From positions 1 through 64,000 of the forward strand of contig NZ_FYEA01000003.1 in the NCBI RefSeq assembly GCF_900187605.1: a DNA stretch of 64,000 nucleotides. The letters are read 5' to 3'. Every line of letters starts with the position of its first letter. Position 1 is the stretch's first letter. This stretch comes from Pseudomonas sp. Irchel 3H7. GTDB taxonomy: Bacteria > Pseudomonadota > Gammaproteobacteria > Pseudomonadales > Pseudomonadaceae. Of this stretch, positions 30,359 to 41,441 are shown piece by piece. The notes below the pieces were generated by a model. The model did not search any database. It saw only the letters and a list, made by a program, of their open reading frames with translations, and was not told the origin of the DNA. The translations under genes were made by a program, and so were the position numbers.

Positions 30359-31471
30359 TCAGTCGTTGAGCAAGCGCCCGTGACGTAGCGCTTCGCGCCC
30401 CGCCACCTTGGCCAGCCAGAAACCGGGTTGGGCATAACGCAGCCGTTCAATGGCAAACAGCACCCCGGAGGTACCAGCACATACCGTGCTGACCCGATCG
30501 GACAGAGGATCAATCACTTCAAAAATCTCGTCGCCGGCCTCGACCCATTCGCCGGGCTTGCGCAGAAAACTCACGACGCCCGGATGCGGTGCGAAGAGCA
30601 ACTCGGTGCCTTCGAACGGCATGCCTTCACAGGCTTCGTGTGCTGGGTTCGGCCACTCGCCGGTGATCAGGCCTTGCTCGGCGAGGAACGCAAGAATGCC
30701 TTCAGCATACGCCTGCGCTTCGGCGCGACCGGTATCGGCCTGACCGCCCAGCTCAATGGTCGTCGCCAGACACGCCAGCGGAATCTGCGAATCAGGGAAC
30801 TGCCGCGACAGACGCAACCATGGCAACGAACAGGCTTCATCGAACGAGCTGCCGCCGGAATCTTCCGCTAGCAATCCGACCTTCACATTCAGGTGCGCGG
30901 CCAGCGAACGCCACTGCGGCCAGTGTTGCGGCAACGCGTACATGTGCAGCGCGGCTTCAGCATCGCAGTGCAAATCAAGCACCACATCAGCGGTGCAAGC
31001 GTGGCTGAGCAACACCCGCTGCATGCCTTGCAACTGGCTGCTTGCCTCTGGCAATGCCGCCAGATGATCGGCCATGGCCTGACGGATCAGACGCACATTG
31101 GCGTGCGGATCATCACCGAGGCTTTCAGCCAAAGCGGCCGCAACCGGCGCGCTGAGCTCGACGAAATCACGGTTGAAATTCTTGCCGCTACCGGCCTCGA
31201 AACGGCCTTGGTGATTGCCTTGCAGCAATTGCCCGAGGCCCAACGGGTTAGCGACCGGCACCAGCTCGATGACACCGTTGAGCAAGCCTTTGGCTTCGAG
31301 TTCGCCGAGGCGCTTTTTCAGCTCCCAAGCGGTGCGCATGCCCGGCAATTCATCAGCATGGAGGCTGGCCTGAATGTAGGCCTTGCGCTCGCCGTGGCCG
31401 AAGCGGAAAACCGAAATCTTGCGCTCGCTGCCCAGGTGGCTCCACGGCAATACGTGGTCGATGCGTTCCAT
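30359..31471 (-). CDS. aotO: AotO, succinylglutamate desuccinylase/aspartoacylase-like protein
   Basis: 370 residues. Homologue of the AotO gene found inside the P. aeruginosa aot operon; its reaction is not established. It has the M14/AstE-AspA zinc motif ASLHADELPGMRTAW (His and Glu, about residues 36-50), a DLHCDAEAALHMY segment with the next metal ligand, and KNFNRDF with substrate-binding Arg/Asn. The C-terminal 80 residues (PHPGVVSFLRKPGEWVEAGD...) look like the added beta domain of this family. A deacylase on an N-acyl amino acid taken up by the transporter is a reasonable guess. It follows aotM after 1 bp, so coupled translation is likely. Confidence 0.88.
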   Translation of the reverse strand: MERIDHVLPWSHLGSERKISVFRFGHGERKAYIQASLHADELPGMRTAWELKKRLGELEAKGLLNGVIELVPVANPLGLGQLLQGNHQGRFEAGSGKNFNRDFVELSAPVAAALAESLGDDPHANVRLIRQAMADHLAALPEASSQLQGMQRVLLSHACTADVVLDLHCDAEAALHMYALPQHWPQWRSLAAHLNVKVGLLAEDSGGSSFDEACSLPWLRLSRQFPDSQIPLACLATTIELGGQADTGRAEAQAYAEGILAFLAEQGLITGEWPNPAHEACEGMPFEGTELLFAPHPGVVSFLRKPGEWVEAGDEIFEVIDPLSDRVSTVCAGTSGVLFAIERLRYAQPGFWLAKVAGREALRHGRLLND

Positions 31472-31472
31472 A

Positions 31473-32171
31473 TCAGTGCTTCCGCGGGGCCAGGTAGCTC
31501 AACCAGCGACGCTCGGCCAGTTTGAACAGCTTGACCAGAATGAACGTCAGGCACAGGTAGAACACGCCGGCGGTGATGTACGCCTCGAACGGCAGATAGA
31601 ACTGCGCGTTGACGGTACGCGCCGCGCCAGTGATGTCGATCAAAGTGACGATGGAGGCCAGACTGGTGGTCTGCAGCATCATGATCACTTCGTTGCTGTA
31701 CTGCGGCAGTGCCCGGCGCAGGGCCGATGGCAGCAGGATGCGCTTGTACAGTTTGAAGCGCGACATGCCCATGGCCTTGGCCGCTTCGATTTCACCGTTT
31801 GGCGTAGCCTTGAGGCTGCCAGCAATGATTTCAGCGGTGTAGGCGCTGGTGTTGACCGCGAACGCCAGACACGCGCAGAACGTTGCACTGGACAGCCACG
31901 GCCAGAGGAAGCTTTCGCGGACCGCTTCAAACTGCGCCAGACCGTAGTAGATCAGGAACAGTTGCACCAGCATCGGCGTGCCCCGGATCACGTAGGTGTA
32001 CAGCCACGCGGCGCCGTTGACGACCGGGTTCTTCGAGACGCGCATCAGCCCCAGCGGCAGGGCCGCGAGCAGACCGAAAAACAGCGACAGCGCGAGCAGT
32101 TTGAGGGTGGTCAGCAGGCCGCCGAGGTACAGCGGCATGGCCTCCCAAATGACGTTGTAGTCGAAGATCAT
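31473..32171 (-). CDS. aotM: arginine/ornithine ABC importer permease
   Basis: 232 residues, a HisM/GlnP-type inner-membrane subunit with about five helices. The EAA loop EIEAAKAMGMSRFKLYKRILLPSALRRALP (from about residue 150) contacts the ATPase. The ATG overlaps the aotQ stop (ATGA), and aotO follows after 1 bp. Confidence 0.94.
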   Translation of the reverse strand: MIFDYNVIWEAMPLYLGGLLTTLKLLALSLFFGLLAALPLGLMRVSKNPVVNGAAWLYTYVIRGTPMLVQLFLIYYGLAQFEAVRESFLWPWLSSATFCACLAFAVNTSAYTAEIIAGSLKATPNGEIEAAKAMGMSRFKLYKRILLPSALRRALPQYSNEVIMMLQTTSLASIVTLIDITGAARTVNAQFYLPFEAYITAGVFYLCLTFILVKLFKLAERRWLSYLAPRKH

Positions 32172-32857
32172 AGATCAGCCGCCCTTACGCCTACCGAGTA
32201 GCGCTTCTCAAGTTGACGCAGGATCAGCAACGAAACACTGGTGATGACCAGGTACATCGCTGCCACTGCGAGGAAGAAGGTGAAAGGCTCACGGGTGGCA
32301 TCTGCCGCCTGCTTGGCCTTGAACATCATGTCTTGCAGACCGACCACGGAAATCAGCGCGGTCGCCTTGGTCAGTACCAGCCAGTTGTTGGTGAAGCCCG
32401 GAATCGCCAGGCGAATCATCTGCGGCACCATCACCCGGAAGAACACCTGAAAACTGCTCATGCCGTACGCCATGCCGGCTTCGGCCTGACCTTTGGGAAT
32501 GGCCATGAACGCGCCACGGAAGGTTTCCGACAGGTACGCACCGAAAATGAAACCGAGGGTGCCGATACCGGCGGCCAGCGGATTCAGGTCGATGTAGTCG
32601 TCATAACCGAGCATCGGTGCGACGCGGTTGAGCAAATCCTGGCCGCCGTAGAAGATCAGCAGGATCAGCACCAGATCGGGAATCCCGCGGATCACCGTGG
32701 AATACAGATCGCCCAGCCAGGCCAGCCAGCGCACCGGCGACAGGCGCAACGCGACACCGATCAGCCCGAGAACGATGGCCAGAGCCATGGACGACAAGGC
32801 GAGCTGAAGCGTCAGCCATGCGCCATCGAGGATGACAGCCCCGTAGCCTTTCAACAT
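32168..32857 (-). CDS. aotQ: arginine/ornithine ABC importer permease
   Basis: 229 residues, the HisQ-type partner of AotM. Helices are seen at about 14-40, 50-75, 90-115, 150-170 and 190-215, with the EAA loop at QAEAGMAYGMSSFQVFFRVM. GAGG precedes the start. It follows aotJ after a 91-bp gap that holds an attenuator-like terminator. Confidence 0.94.
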   Translation of the reverse strand: MLKGYGAVILDGAWLTLQLALSSMALAIVLGLIGVALRLSPVRWLAWLGDLYSTVIRGIPDLVLILLIFYGGQDLLNRVAPMLGYDDYIDLNPLAAGIGTLGFIFGAYLSETFRGAFMAIPKGQAEAGMAYGMSSFQVFFRVMVPQMIRLAIPGFTNNWLVLTKATALISVVGLQDMMFKAKQAADATREPFTFFLAVAAMYLVITSVSLLILRQLEKRYSVGVRAADL

Positions 32858-32886
32858 GATTCAGGTCCTCGAAAGTTGGGATGAAA

Positions 32887-32927
32887 AAATGGCGCAAACC
32901 GCAGAGATCCTGTTGCTTGCGCCATTT
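32887..32927 (-). terminator. intra-operon terminator/attenuator after aotJ
   Basis: Minus strand: perfect 11-bp stem AAATGGCGCAA / TTGCGCCATTT with a 19-base loop, followed by four more T. It lies between the binding-protein gene and the permease genes. Partial termination there would give more AotJ than membrane components, which is common for ABC importers. Confidence 0.8.
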
Positions 32928-32948
32928 CGGACTTGTCGCAGAGACGTG

Positions 32949-33722
32949 TTACTTGCCGTAGATATCGAAGGCGAAGTATTTGTCCTGGATTGCCTTGTAT
33001 TTGCCGTTTTCGCGGATGGCCGCGATGGCCGCGTTGATCTTGTCTTTCAGGGCGTCGCCCTTACGTACCGCGATGCCTACGCCGTCGCCGAAGTATTTGA
33101 CGTCGGTGAACGCCGGGCCTGCGAACGCGAAGCCTTTGCCGGCGTCGGTGTTGAGGAAGCCATCTTGCAGCAGGGTGGCGTCAGCCACGGTACCGTCGAG
33201 ACGACCGGCGGCCACGTCAAGGTAGATTTCGTTCTGCGAGCCGTACGGCTTGATCTCGGCACCCAGTGGCGCCAGGACTTCGCGGGCGAAACGCTCGTGG
33301 ATCGAACCACGTTGCACGCCGATGTTCTTGCCCTTCAGCTCAGCCAGACCTTCGCTGACCTGAGTACCGGACTTCATGACCAGACGTGCCGGGGTGTTGT
33401 AGTACTTGTTGGTGAAGTCGACCGACTTCTTGCGATCTTCAGTGATCGACATGGACGACAGAATCGCGTCGATCTTGCGCACTTTCAGTGCCGGGATCAG
33501 ACCGTCGAACTCTTGCTCGACCCACACACACTTGACCTGCATCTGCTCGCACAGAGCGTTGCCGATGTCGTAGTCGAAACCGACGATGCTGCCATCCGGT
33601 GCTTTCGAAGCGAACGGAGGGTAAGCCGCTTCGATACCGATCTTCAGAGGTTTTTCGTCAGCGAAGGCGTTCATCGACAGCACGGACAGTGCCAGGGCGC
33701 CAAGCAGCACAAGTTTCTTCAT
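32949..33722 (-). CDS. aotJ: arginine/ornithine periplasmic binding protein
   Basis: 257 residues. Signal peptide [21 protein letters not shown], then a mature SBP_bac_3 (HisJ/LAO-like) protein: [50 protein letters not shown], with the Arg that clamps the ligand carboxylate in [15 protein letters not shown] lies 7 bases before the start; the frame is open 46 codons upstream, but that part is not signal-like. First gene of aotJ-Q-M-O-P. Confidence 0.95.
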   Translation of the reverse strand: MKKLVLLGALALSVLSMNAFADEKPLKIGIEAAYPPFASKAPDGSIVGFDYDIGNALCEQMQVKCVWVEQEFDGLIPALKVRKIDAILSSMSITEDRKKSVDFTNKYYNTPARLVMKSGTQVSEGLAELKGKNIGVQRGSIHERFAREVLAPLGAEIKPYGSQNEIYLDVAAGRLDGTVADATLLQDGFLNTDAGKGFAFAGPAFTDVKYFGDGVGIAVRKGDALKDKINAAIAAIRENGKYKAIQDKYFAFDIYGK

Positions 33723-33905
33723 CTTGGGACTCCATCGGTAAAGGGCAAAAACGGCAGAGTGAGCGACAGCCCAATATGCGAATGGGTGAATCGGGAAATC
33801 GGTTGCTGCATCGGTGGGAAATTTCCCATTGAAACCGTCAGAGATTTCAACGTCAGCCACGATGAGCGAGTGATCGGCATTCTAACGACAGGCCCGAAGC
33901 CGATA

Positions 33906-33921
33906 TTTCTTCAATGCGACA
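33906..33921 (-). promoter_or_regulatory. candidate ArgR half-site upstream of aotJ
   Basis: The minus strand reads TGTCGC-N8-AA (TGTCGCATTGAAGAAA), the same pattern as the two half-sites upstream of aruC. A weaker TGTGCA-N8 copy begins 18 bp upstream at 33939. About 190 bp from the aotJ start. Consistent with known activation of aot by ArgR, but only pattern-based. Confidence 0.4.
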
Positions 33922-33939
33922 ACTAATTACAGATGCACA

Positions 33940-34274
33940 GAGAAAGCGACTTTGGCACATTGACAGCCCTGCAATTTCATGCAAGAGCGAAAGACAGTGA
34001 ACCGATCTATGCTGCAAATTGCGGGCCTATTATTCGCAAACCCTTCTAATCCGGCAAGCGCAGCGTTGTGTCTTATTTTTCACCGGGGGTTTCGAGGCTC
34101 TAAAACGGGGCGATGCGTTTCCCTTTGCCCCGCTCCGGGGCGGGCGGTTACACATTCGGTTACGTGGAACGCGGCGGGTAACAGCGGGAAAGGTCTTACG
34201 GGGGAGATCGATAATTATTGGTTGGGTGTTCTTGCGTTCCGACAGTGGACTACACAGTTGCCTGACAGATTGCT
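33940..34274. other. gene-free stretch upstream of the REP array
   Basis: No open frame here has a ribosome site, codon pattern or recognisable product. The sequence contains short GC-rich palindromes around 34125-34142 but no convincing terminator. It should include distal promoter DNA for aotJ. Confidence 0.5.
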
Positions 34275-34810
34275 ATCGCTGGCAAGCCAGCTCCCACAGG
34301 GATATTCGGCGAAGCTGAAATTTCCGACACACCACAAACTCTGTGGGAGCTGGCTTGCCAGCGATTAGGCCAGAGCAGCCACCCCCAATATGCGCTGGAA
34401 CCAAAATCTCCAACGCACCACAAACTCTGTGGGAGCTGGCTTGCCAGCGATTAGGCCAGAGCAGCCACCCCCAATATGCGCTGGAACCAAAATATCCAAC
34501 ACACCACAAAACCTGTGGGAGCTGGCTTGCCAGCGATTAGGCCAGAGCAGCCACCCCCAATATGCGCTGGAACCAAAATCTCCAACACACCACAAAACCT
34601 GTGGGAGCTGGCTTGCCAGCGATTAGGCCAGAGCAGCCCCCCCCAATATGCGCTGAAACCAAAATTTCCAACACACCACAAAACCTGTGGGAGCTGGCTT
34701 GCCAGCGATGAGGCCAGAGCAGCCACCCCCAATATGCGCTGGAACCAAAATATCCAACACACCACAAAACCTGTGGGAGCTGGCTTGCCAGCGATGGGGC
34801 CAGACCAGCC
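34275..34810. repeat. tandem REP array, 86-bp period
   Basis: An inverted REP arm (34275-34299) is followed by six direct copies of CTGTGGGAGCTGGCTTGCCA + GCGAT starting at 34341, 34427, 34513, 34599, 34685 and 34771. The start-to-start distance is exactly 86 bp each time, and the 61-bp spacers (TAGGCCAGAGCAGCCACCCC...) are nearly identical too. So whole REP-plus-spacer units were duplicated. Open frames on both strands through the array are repetitive by-products. Confidence 0.95.
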
Positions 34811-34830
34811 ACCACAAAAACAGCAGACAC

Positions 34831-34864
34831 AAAAAAGCCCCGCCCAGCATCACCGGACAGGGCT
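34831..34864 (-). terminator. terminator of acsA
   Basis: The minus strand has an imperfect GC-rich hairpin (AGCCCTGTCC...GGGCGGGGCT) followed by TTTTTTGTG, starting about 17 bp after the acsA stop. Confidence 0.75.
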
Positions 34865-34880
34865 CCTATGCTTCTAACGC

Positions 34881-36836
<1,956 letters not shown>

Positions 36837-37300
36837 CTTTCCTACCTCGGTGTAATAGTTGTTTTTGTATGACCCTGTTGTAACGGGGCGGGGGCCATAG
36901 AACCATTCGACGATGGTAGTAACAAGCCCCTACAAATCCTCCACCTACCCCGTTTGCAAGCCAGACACCAACCTCTAAAACACCCCCAAACCCTGTGGGA
37001 GCTGGCTTGCCAGCGATTCAGACAACTCGGCCCCACAGACAAAACACCCGGTTATCAACCCCCATCTCAAGGGATTGTTACCAAATCTGCCAAAGGTGTT
37101 TATCAAAACCCGCTCTGTTTACCCCCGCCCCATCTCCCTAAAATTCACCTCGCCGACAAGGCAAACGCGATTAACAACGTTACAGCCCCCACGAAGGCCG
37201 TTAATCCAGCTCTCAAGTAATAACCGCAAACGATGAAGTTCCACACGCAACCCTAAAAAGGTTGCGTGACCCCACTCGACCTCAAAAAGGTAAATCTGAA
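36837..37300. other. intergenic region between acsA and the DUF2790 gene
   Basis: No gene is supported. It must hold the divergent promoters of acsA and the DUF2790 gene. One single REP unit is present at 36993-37017; otherwise I see no clear operator. Confidence 0.5.
36993..37017 (+). repeat. single REP unit
   Basis: A lone copy of the CTGTGGGAGCTGGCTTGCCA + GCGAT unit, the same orientation as those in the array 2 kb away, without an inverted partner. Confidence 0.85.
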
Positions 37301-37561
37301 ATGAAAGCTTTATTGGTTCTGGCCCTCAGCAGTCTGTGCGCAACCGCCATGGCAGATGAGGTTCCGACTGATGTCGCGCAGCAACAACCGGTTATCGAGG
37401 AATACACTTACTCCACGCACCTGGACATCGCCAAAGTTGTTTCCATGAGCGAAGTTCCGAATGTCTGCGAAGTGGTTCCGGCCAAAATGGAATACGACGA
37501 CTCCAAAGGTCAGCGTCACATCCTGCGTTACAGCATCATGGGCAACGGCTGCACCAATTGA
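37301..37561 (+). CDS. DUF2790-family secreted small protein
   Basis: 86 residues. Signal peptide MKALLVLALSSLCATAMA, then a mature domain of the DUF2790 family, which is largely restricted to Pseudomonas: YTYSTHLDIAKVVSMSEVPN, CEVVPAKMEYDDSKGQRHIL, and a final GNGC with two Cys that could form a disulfide. Function unknown; some family members respond to metals or stress. The start is chosen for the signal peptide, with AAGG 10 bases upstream. Confidence 0.88.
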   Translation: MKALLVLALSSLCATAMADEVPTDVAQQQPVIEEYTYSTHLDIAKVVSMSEVPNVCEVVPAKMEYDDSKGQRHILRYSIMGNGCTN

Positions 37562-37616
37562 TGATTTGAGACTGCACCGAATTGGATCTCTCAGCGCTTC
37601 ATTGAGGGTCGATTCC

Positions 37617-37636
37617 AGCCCGACTTCGGTCGGGCT
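37617..37636 (+). terminator. UUCG-loop hairpin after the DUF2790 gene
   Basis: An 8-bp stem AGCCCGAC / GTCGGGCT with a TTCG tetraloop, very stable. A T run is lacking (CAGTTGTGTC follows), so termination would be weak; it may mark the 3' end. Confidence 0.5.
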
Positions 37637-37671
37637 CAGTTGTGTCTGGAGTCGTTGAAAAGGGTTGCAAA

Positions 37672-37687
37672 ACACAAGATATAGTGA
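37672..37687 (+). promoter_or_regulatory. NrdR box upstream of nrdB
   Basis: ACACAAGATATAGTGA closely matches the 16-bp NrdR-box consensus (acaCwAtATwTtGTGt), with the symmetric CAC...ATAT...GTG core. NrdR represses ribonucleotide reductase genes when dATP is high. Boxes usually come in pairs spaced by whole helical turns; I find no clear second one nearby. Confidence 0.7.
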
Positions 37688-37700
37688 AAAACGCGGTTTT

Positions 37701-37719
37701 TTGCTCATTTCTTGAGCAA
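37701..37719. promoter_or_regulatory. palindrome in the nrdB upstream region
   Basis: TTGCTCA / TGAGCAA arms around TTTCT, 14 bp after the NrdR box. It could be an operator or an mRNA hairpin; no T run follows. The remainder of 37562-38123 is A/T-rich in places but has no gene. Confidence 0.35.
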
Positions 37720-37866
37720 CCAAAGCCCGACGAAAAAATTAATCAAAAAAAATTCTCACCGACCAACATCCGCGAAAGCCCTGTAAACCCTCGCTCCGAC
37801 TGAAATACCCCTCCTGATCGACCGCCCTGTGCTGATTCACCTCCCCCACGCGCGTGTTTTTTTCCC

Positions 37867-37872
37867 TATAAT
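37867..37872 (+). promoter_or_regulatory. -10 element candidate for nrdB
   Basis: A perfect TATAAT lies 252 bp upstream of the nrdB start, after a T-rich stretch. No good -35 hexamer stands 16-18 bp before it, so a regulator may be needed or the promoter is weak. Confidence 0.35.
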
Positions 37873-38123
37873 GCCGCCCTAATCGGGTCAGCAATATTCC
37901 CTTACAGGAATCAAAGCCATTCTGAAGCCCCGCAGTCGCGTTCAACGTGATCTGCGCCCGTCAGAGGCTCTCGGAAACCCGTACAAAATTCTGTTTTATT
38001 GCCTGCCTTAGCTGCTGCAAAAAACGATTCCTTAAGATCCAACGCGGTCTGTACGACCGTGTGAAAAACCAACCAATCAGGTTTCACACGGGCGACAGGC
38101 CCTCACGCAGGAGACGACACGTC

Positions 38124-39374
38124 ATGCTGAGCTGGGACGAATTCGACAAAGAAGACAGTGAAGTAGCAGCAGTGAAAGGCGCCAACGCCGGCCACGCTAC
38201 TGAAGCCAACATGGACCGCCTCGACAACGCCGGCGGCGCCGCAGCGCTGGAAGCCCGCGCCGTGACCGCCGACGACTCCGCCGCTGTCGCCCGCGCCAAG
38301 GCTGCACTGAACTCCCTCGACGTCGCCGAAGGCCTCGCCGAACTCGAAGGCGCCTCCGCCCGTGTCGCCGTTGACGAAAAGCGCATGATCAACTGCCGCG
38401 CCGACCTCAACCAACTCGTGCCATTCAAGTACGACTGGGCCTGGCAGAAGTACCTGGACGGTTGCGCAAACCACTGGATGCCGCAAGAAGTCAACATGAC
38501 CGCCGACATCGCCCTCTGGAAAAACCCGGAAGGCCTGACCGACGACGAGCGCCGCATCGTCATGCGCAACCTCGGCTTCTTCTCCACCGCCGACTCCCTG
38601 GTTGCCAACAACCTGGTACTGGCCGTGTACCGCCTGATCACCAACCCGGAATGCCGCCAGTACATCCTGCGCCAGGCTTTCGAAGAAGCGATCCACACCC
38701 ACGCCTACCAGTACTGCATCGAATCGCTGGCCATGGATGAAGGCGAAATCTTCAACATGTACCACGAGATCCCATCGGTCGCTAAAAAAGCCGCTTGGGG
38801 CCTGAAGTACACCCGTTCGATCTCCGATCCGAAGTTCGAAACCGGCACCCCGGACACCGACAAAGAGTTGCTGCGCAACCTGATCGCCTACTACTGCGTT
38901 CTGGAAGGCATCTTCTTCTACTGCGGCTTCACCCAAATCCTCTCCATGGGCCGCCGCAACAAAATGACCGGCGTCGCCGAGCAGTTCCAATACATCCTGC
39001 GCGACGAATCCATGCACCTGAACTTCGGCATCGACGTGATCAACCAGATCAAAATCGAAAACCCACACCTGTGGGATGCCGAAATGAAGGAAGAAGCGAC
39101 CCAGATGATTCTGCAGGGTACGCAGCTGGAGATCGAATACGCACGTGACACCATGCCTCGCGGCGTACTGGGCATGAACGCGGCGATGATGGAGGACTAC
39201 CTGAAGTTCATCGCTAACCGTCGTTTGAGCCAGATTGGTTTGAAGGAAGAGTATCCAGGGACGACTAACCCGTTCCCTTGGATGAGCGAGATCATGGACT
39301 TGAAGAAAGAGAAGAATTTCTTTGAGACACGGGTTATTGAGTATCAGACTGGTGGTGCGTTGAGCTGGGATTGA
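38124..39374 (+). CDS. nrdB: ribonucleotide reductase class Ia, small subunit
   Basis: 416 residues. NrdB houses the diiron-tyrosyl radical that NrdA uses to reduce ribonucleotides. Iron ligands sit in the helical core ([16 protein letters not shown] and [13 protein letters not shown], with Glu-x2-His pairs), and the C-terminal tail [10 protein letters not shown] is the segment that docks to NrdA. About 90 residues of low-complexity, Ala-rich N-terminal extension precede the core, as in P. aeruginosa. AGGAG precedes the chosen ATG; the frame is open 59 codons further upstream but there it is not protein-like. nrdA is not next to it in this window. Confidence 0.96.
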   Translation: MLSWDEFDKEDSEVAAVKGANAGHATEANMDRLDNAGGAAALEARAVTADDSAAVARAKAALNSLDVAEGLAELEGASARVAVDEKRMINCRADLNQLVPFKYDWAWQKYLDGCANHWMPQEVNMTADIALWKNPEGLTDDERRIVMRNLGFFSTADSLVANNLVLAVYRLITNPECRQYILRQAFEEAIHTHAYQYCIESLAMDEGEIFNMYHEIPSVAKKAAWGLKYTRSISDPKFETGTPDTDKELLRNLIAYYCVLEGIFFYCGFTQILSMGRRNKMTGVAEQFQYILRDESMHLNFGIDVINQIKIENPHLWDAEMKEEATQMILQGTQLEIEYARDTMPRGVLGMNAAMMEDYLKFIANRRLSQIGLKEEYPGTTNPFPWMSEIMDLKKEKNFFETRVIEYQTGGALSWD

Positions 39375-39395
39375 TTACTCTGCATAACCCAATAT

Positions 39396-39427
39396 AAAAA
39401 AGCCCCGAAATATCGGGGCTTTTTTTA
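39396..39427 (+). terminator. terminator of nrdB (bidirectional)
   Basis: Stem AGCCCCGA / TCGGGGCT, loop AATA, flanked by an A run on the left and seven T on the right. It also faces the end of the RES-domain gene on the other strand and could serve both. Confidence 0.9.
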
Positions 39428-39475
39428 TATCGGCAACTTTATGAATCACACAATCATATAACTAATGATTAGTAA

Positions 39476-40513
39476 TCACACAGGATCAGCTAAAAAATCA
39501 TGGCGAGTACTAACTACTTGCCCCCGATAGGGCTCCTTAGCTAAGAATTTATCACTATCAAATATGACGTAATTTCGGCCTTGCCCAAAAGAACTATTAA
39601 AGACAATGCCATCATAGTTTGCAACCGACTTAACGAACTCACACATATACTGAGTCGGTATGTACTCTATATGAGACTTGTCAGGCAATATTGGCTTGGA
39701 CAGTTCCAATGAGAAACGCTCCAACAAATCTAAAAAACACAGAACATCCTGCATTTGCTGCTCTTCAAATTTTAATACTGAAGAGTCACATCTAGGATCA
39801 GTAAGGCTAAGAAGATTTAAATCCCGAACAGCCACAAATTCAGATACATATATAGAGCTAGCGTTATTCGGCCTAACCTCTGCAACACAAGTTTCTAAAT
39901 TTTGCGCGAGGTATAAATAGGGTATTCCAATTGGGTTGGCTCGCCCCCCAGAAGCCACCATCGGAGGCGGGGCTCCCATTTTTTCAGCGGTTAGAGCGCT
40001 TTCAGATATTCTAGCTCTGTAAAGTAGCTCCCCCCTTTCGAAAGGAGCCTTTAACTGCTCAAGCAGCGCCAGAAAAACTCCAAAGCTTGAGTTGCTTGAC
40101 GACGGGTTCAGTACCTGAGAAATCAATGCACTACGGGGAAAAAACCTATTCTTATGTTTCAGTTCTTCCTTGAAGCTCAACCATTGACTAGAGTACAAAG
40201 AGACATCAAACTTAAATACATACTTTAAATCTGCGATCTCTTCTCCAAAAATTTCACGCACCAGCCTTTGAGCGTCTTTGACAACTGCAGGATTAAGCAA
40301 ACCAAATTGATTGTAAAGCAGCGACGTTAGATCCTCACCACCTTCAGAAACTTCCAGGCCGTACAAAATCAACTCAACCGAAGAAAACAGAGTATCGGAG
40401 CTAATCGTGGGCACTCTAACTGCACCACAAAACGAGCAGTTCGCAACCTCCCCCCTTGACGCCATCTCAATCAAAACTGAATCATTAAAGCAATGAATAC
40501 AGCACTTCGCCAT
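39476..40513 (-). CDS. RES-domain protein with N-terminal zinc ribbon (NAD+-degrading toxin type)
   Basis: 345 residues. The C-terminal half is a RES domain: the conserved Arg in LLYRARI (R166), GGRANPIGIPYLYLA (189-203), the conserved Glu in AEVRP (E212), and YIPTQYMCEFV...YDGIVFNSSFG with the conserved Ser (307/308). RES toxins such as those of RES-Xre pairs hydrolyse NAD+. The N-terminus has C5-x2-C8 and C26-x2-C29, a zinc ribbon, then a helical region like the HEPN/RES N-terminal domain. It is the third gene of an operon: its ATG follows the sce7725-family stop by 2 bases, with AGGGG upstream inside that gene. No Xre antitoxin is adjacent. AT-richer than the flanking core genes, so probably acquired. 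Activity is inferred. Confidence 0.85.
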   Translation of the reverse strand: MAKCCIHCFNDSVLIEMASRGEVANCSFCGAVRVPTISSDTLFSSVELILYGLEVSEGGEDLTSLLYNQFGLLNPAVVKDAQRLVREIFGEEIADLKYVFKFDVSLYSSQWLSFKEELKHKNRFFPRSALISQVLNPSSSNSSFGVFLALLEQLKAPFERGELLYRARISESALTAEKMGAPPPMVASGGRANPIGIPYLYLAQNLETCVAEVRPNNASSIYVSEFVAVRDLNLLSLTDPRCDSSVLKFEEQQMQDVLCFLDLLERFSLELSKPILPDKSHIEYIPTQYMCEFVKSVANYDGIVFNSSFGQGRNYVIFDSDKFLAKEPYRGQVVSTRHDFLADPV

Positions 40514-40515
40514 TT

Positions 40516-41430
40516 TCAATGCCCCTGTATATAATCACACGTAGTTTCGATATGATGTTTTATTGAGATTTTTTTTACGCTGCCCAAACCGGGGAAATGC
40601 CTTGAATTTTGGAGAGAGAAGAATTCATCTAGACCAGACGTCCTAACAAACTTTCCTGGATTAGCGGAAACGTATTGAACAAGTTTGTTCAACGCATCCA
40701 TAAACTTCCCTCCGGGGTTGGTAGGTGTGCGATCGTCATAGGAAGAAAAATGCCGAACGTGCATTGCGTCATACTCATCTCGATTTACATATGACAAATG
40801 CACCGCCACAACATATGCCGGACCACCCGACTCAGAGTAATCCTCACTAAGAATAGTGAAATCACCAAACCCTACAGCATTTTCGATATTTCGATACTCA
40901 GTATGCAGCCCCGAAAACAGAGAATCATCCGCATAATCAGAGTTTTTAACCTCTTTCTTGAAGAAATCACCATATACGACTTTATTACGAAGTTGTGAAA
41001 ACGCGACCGCGTTAACTCTGGCTTGGTTCACAAGAGTAAATATAGACGCATTGACCACATCAACCAGAGCTCTATCAATACTACTTTCCAGATATACAGC
41101 AGCGCGACCTTCGAACGACTGAAAAAGCCTAATTGCAGCGAGATCCTGAGGATTTTTTATTTTCACACACGGCAAATATTGCCCATACTCAGTCTCTAAA
41201 AGCTGACTAATCGAAATTTCACCTCCGAGATAGTCGCCTAACGAAGGATTAATCACGACCAGTGGTACTATTCCATTTTCAGCGAGCTTCTTTATCGTCC
41301 TTTTCAAAGGAGCAATATTTTCCCTCACAGGCTCAATAACAGGCTTTATATATCGAGAGTCGATCACCTCTGAAAGCTCACGCAACGCAATCAACTCATT
41401 TTGCTTACCCTTTAATATTGGAAAATACAT
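40516..41430 (-). CDS. sce7725/Beta-family protein
   Basis: 304 residues. It resembles the sce7725 family, a branch of the Beta protein family: MYFPILKGKQNELIALRELS at the start, IKPVIEPVRENIAPLKRTIKK, VVINPSLGDYL, and a TIM-barrel-like alternation of strands and helices. The biochemical role of this family is not known to me; members are found next to sce7726 genes and phage- or defence-related genes. It lies 11 bp after the sce7726-family gene and 2 bases before the RES gene, so the three are translated from one mRNA. ATG with AAAGGG upstream is preferred to an adjacent TTG. Confidence 0.8.
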   Translation of the reverse strand: MYFPILKGKQNELIALRELSEVIDSRYIKPVIEPVRENIAPLKRTIKKLAENGIVPLVVINPSLGDYLGGEISISQLLETEYGQYLPCVKIKNPQDLAAIRLFQSFEGRAAVYLESSIDRALVDVVNASIFTLVNQARVNAVAFSQLRNKVVYGDFFKKEVKNSDYADDSLFSGLHTEYRNIENAVGFGDFTILSEDYSESGGPAYVVAVHLSYVNRDEYDAMHVRHFSSYDDRTPTNPGGKFMDALNKLVQYVSANPGKFVRTSGLDEFFSLQNSRHFPGLGSVKKISIKHHIETTCDYIQGH

Positions 41431-41441
41431 CAAACATCCCT

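Noticed and set aside
33979..34368. Open frames running through the REP array on both strands
   Set aside because: They repeat with the 86-bp period and are translations of repeated DNA, without ribosome sites.
34341..34810. CRISPR array appearance
   Set aside because: The repeat unit is a known REP palindrome and the spacers are near-identical to each other, not unique; no cas gene is nearby.
39375..39475. Attachment site or direct repeat at the left edge of the RES operon
   Set aside because: Apart from the nrdB terminator I could not find a repeat that recurs at the right edge of the segment.
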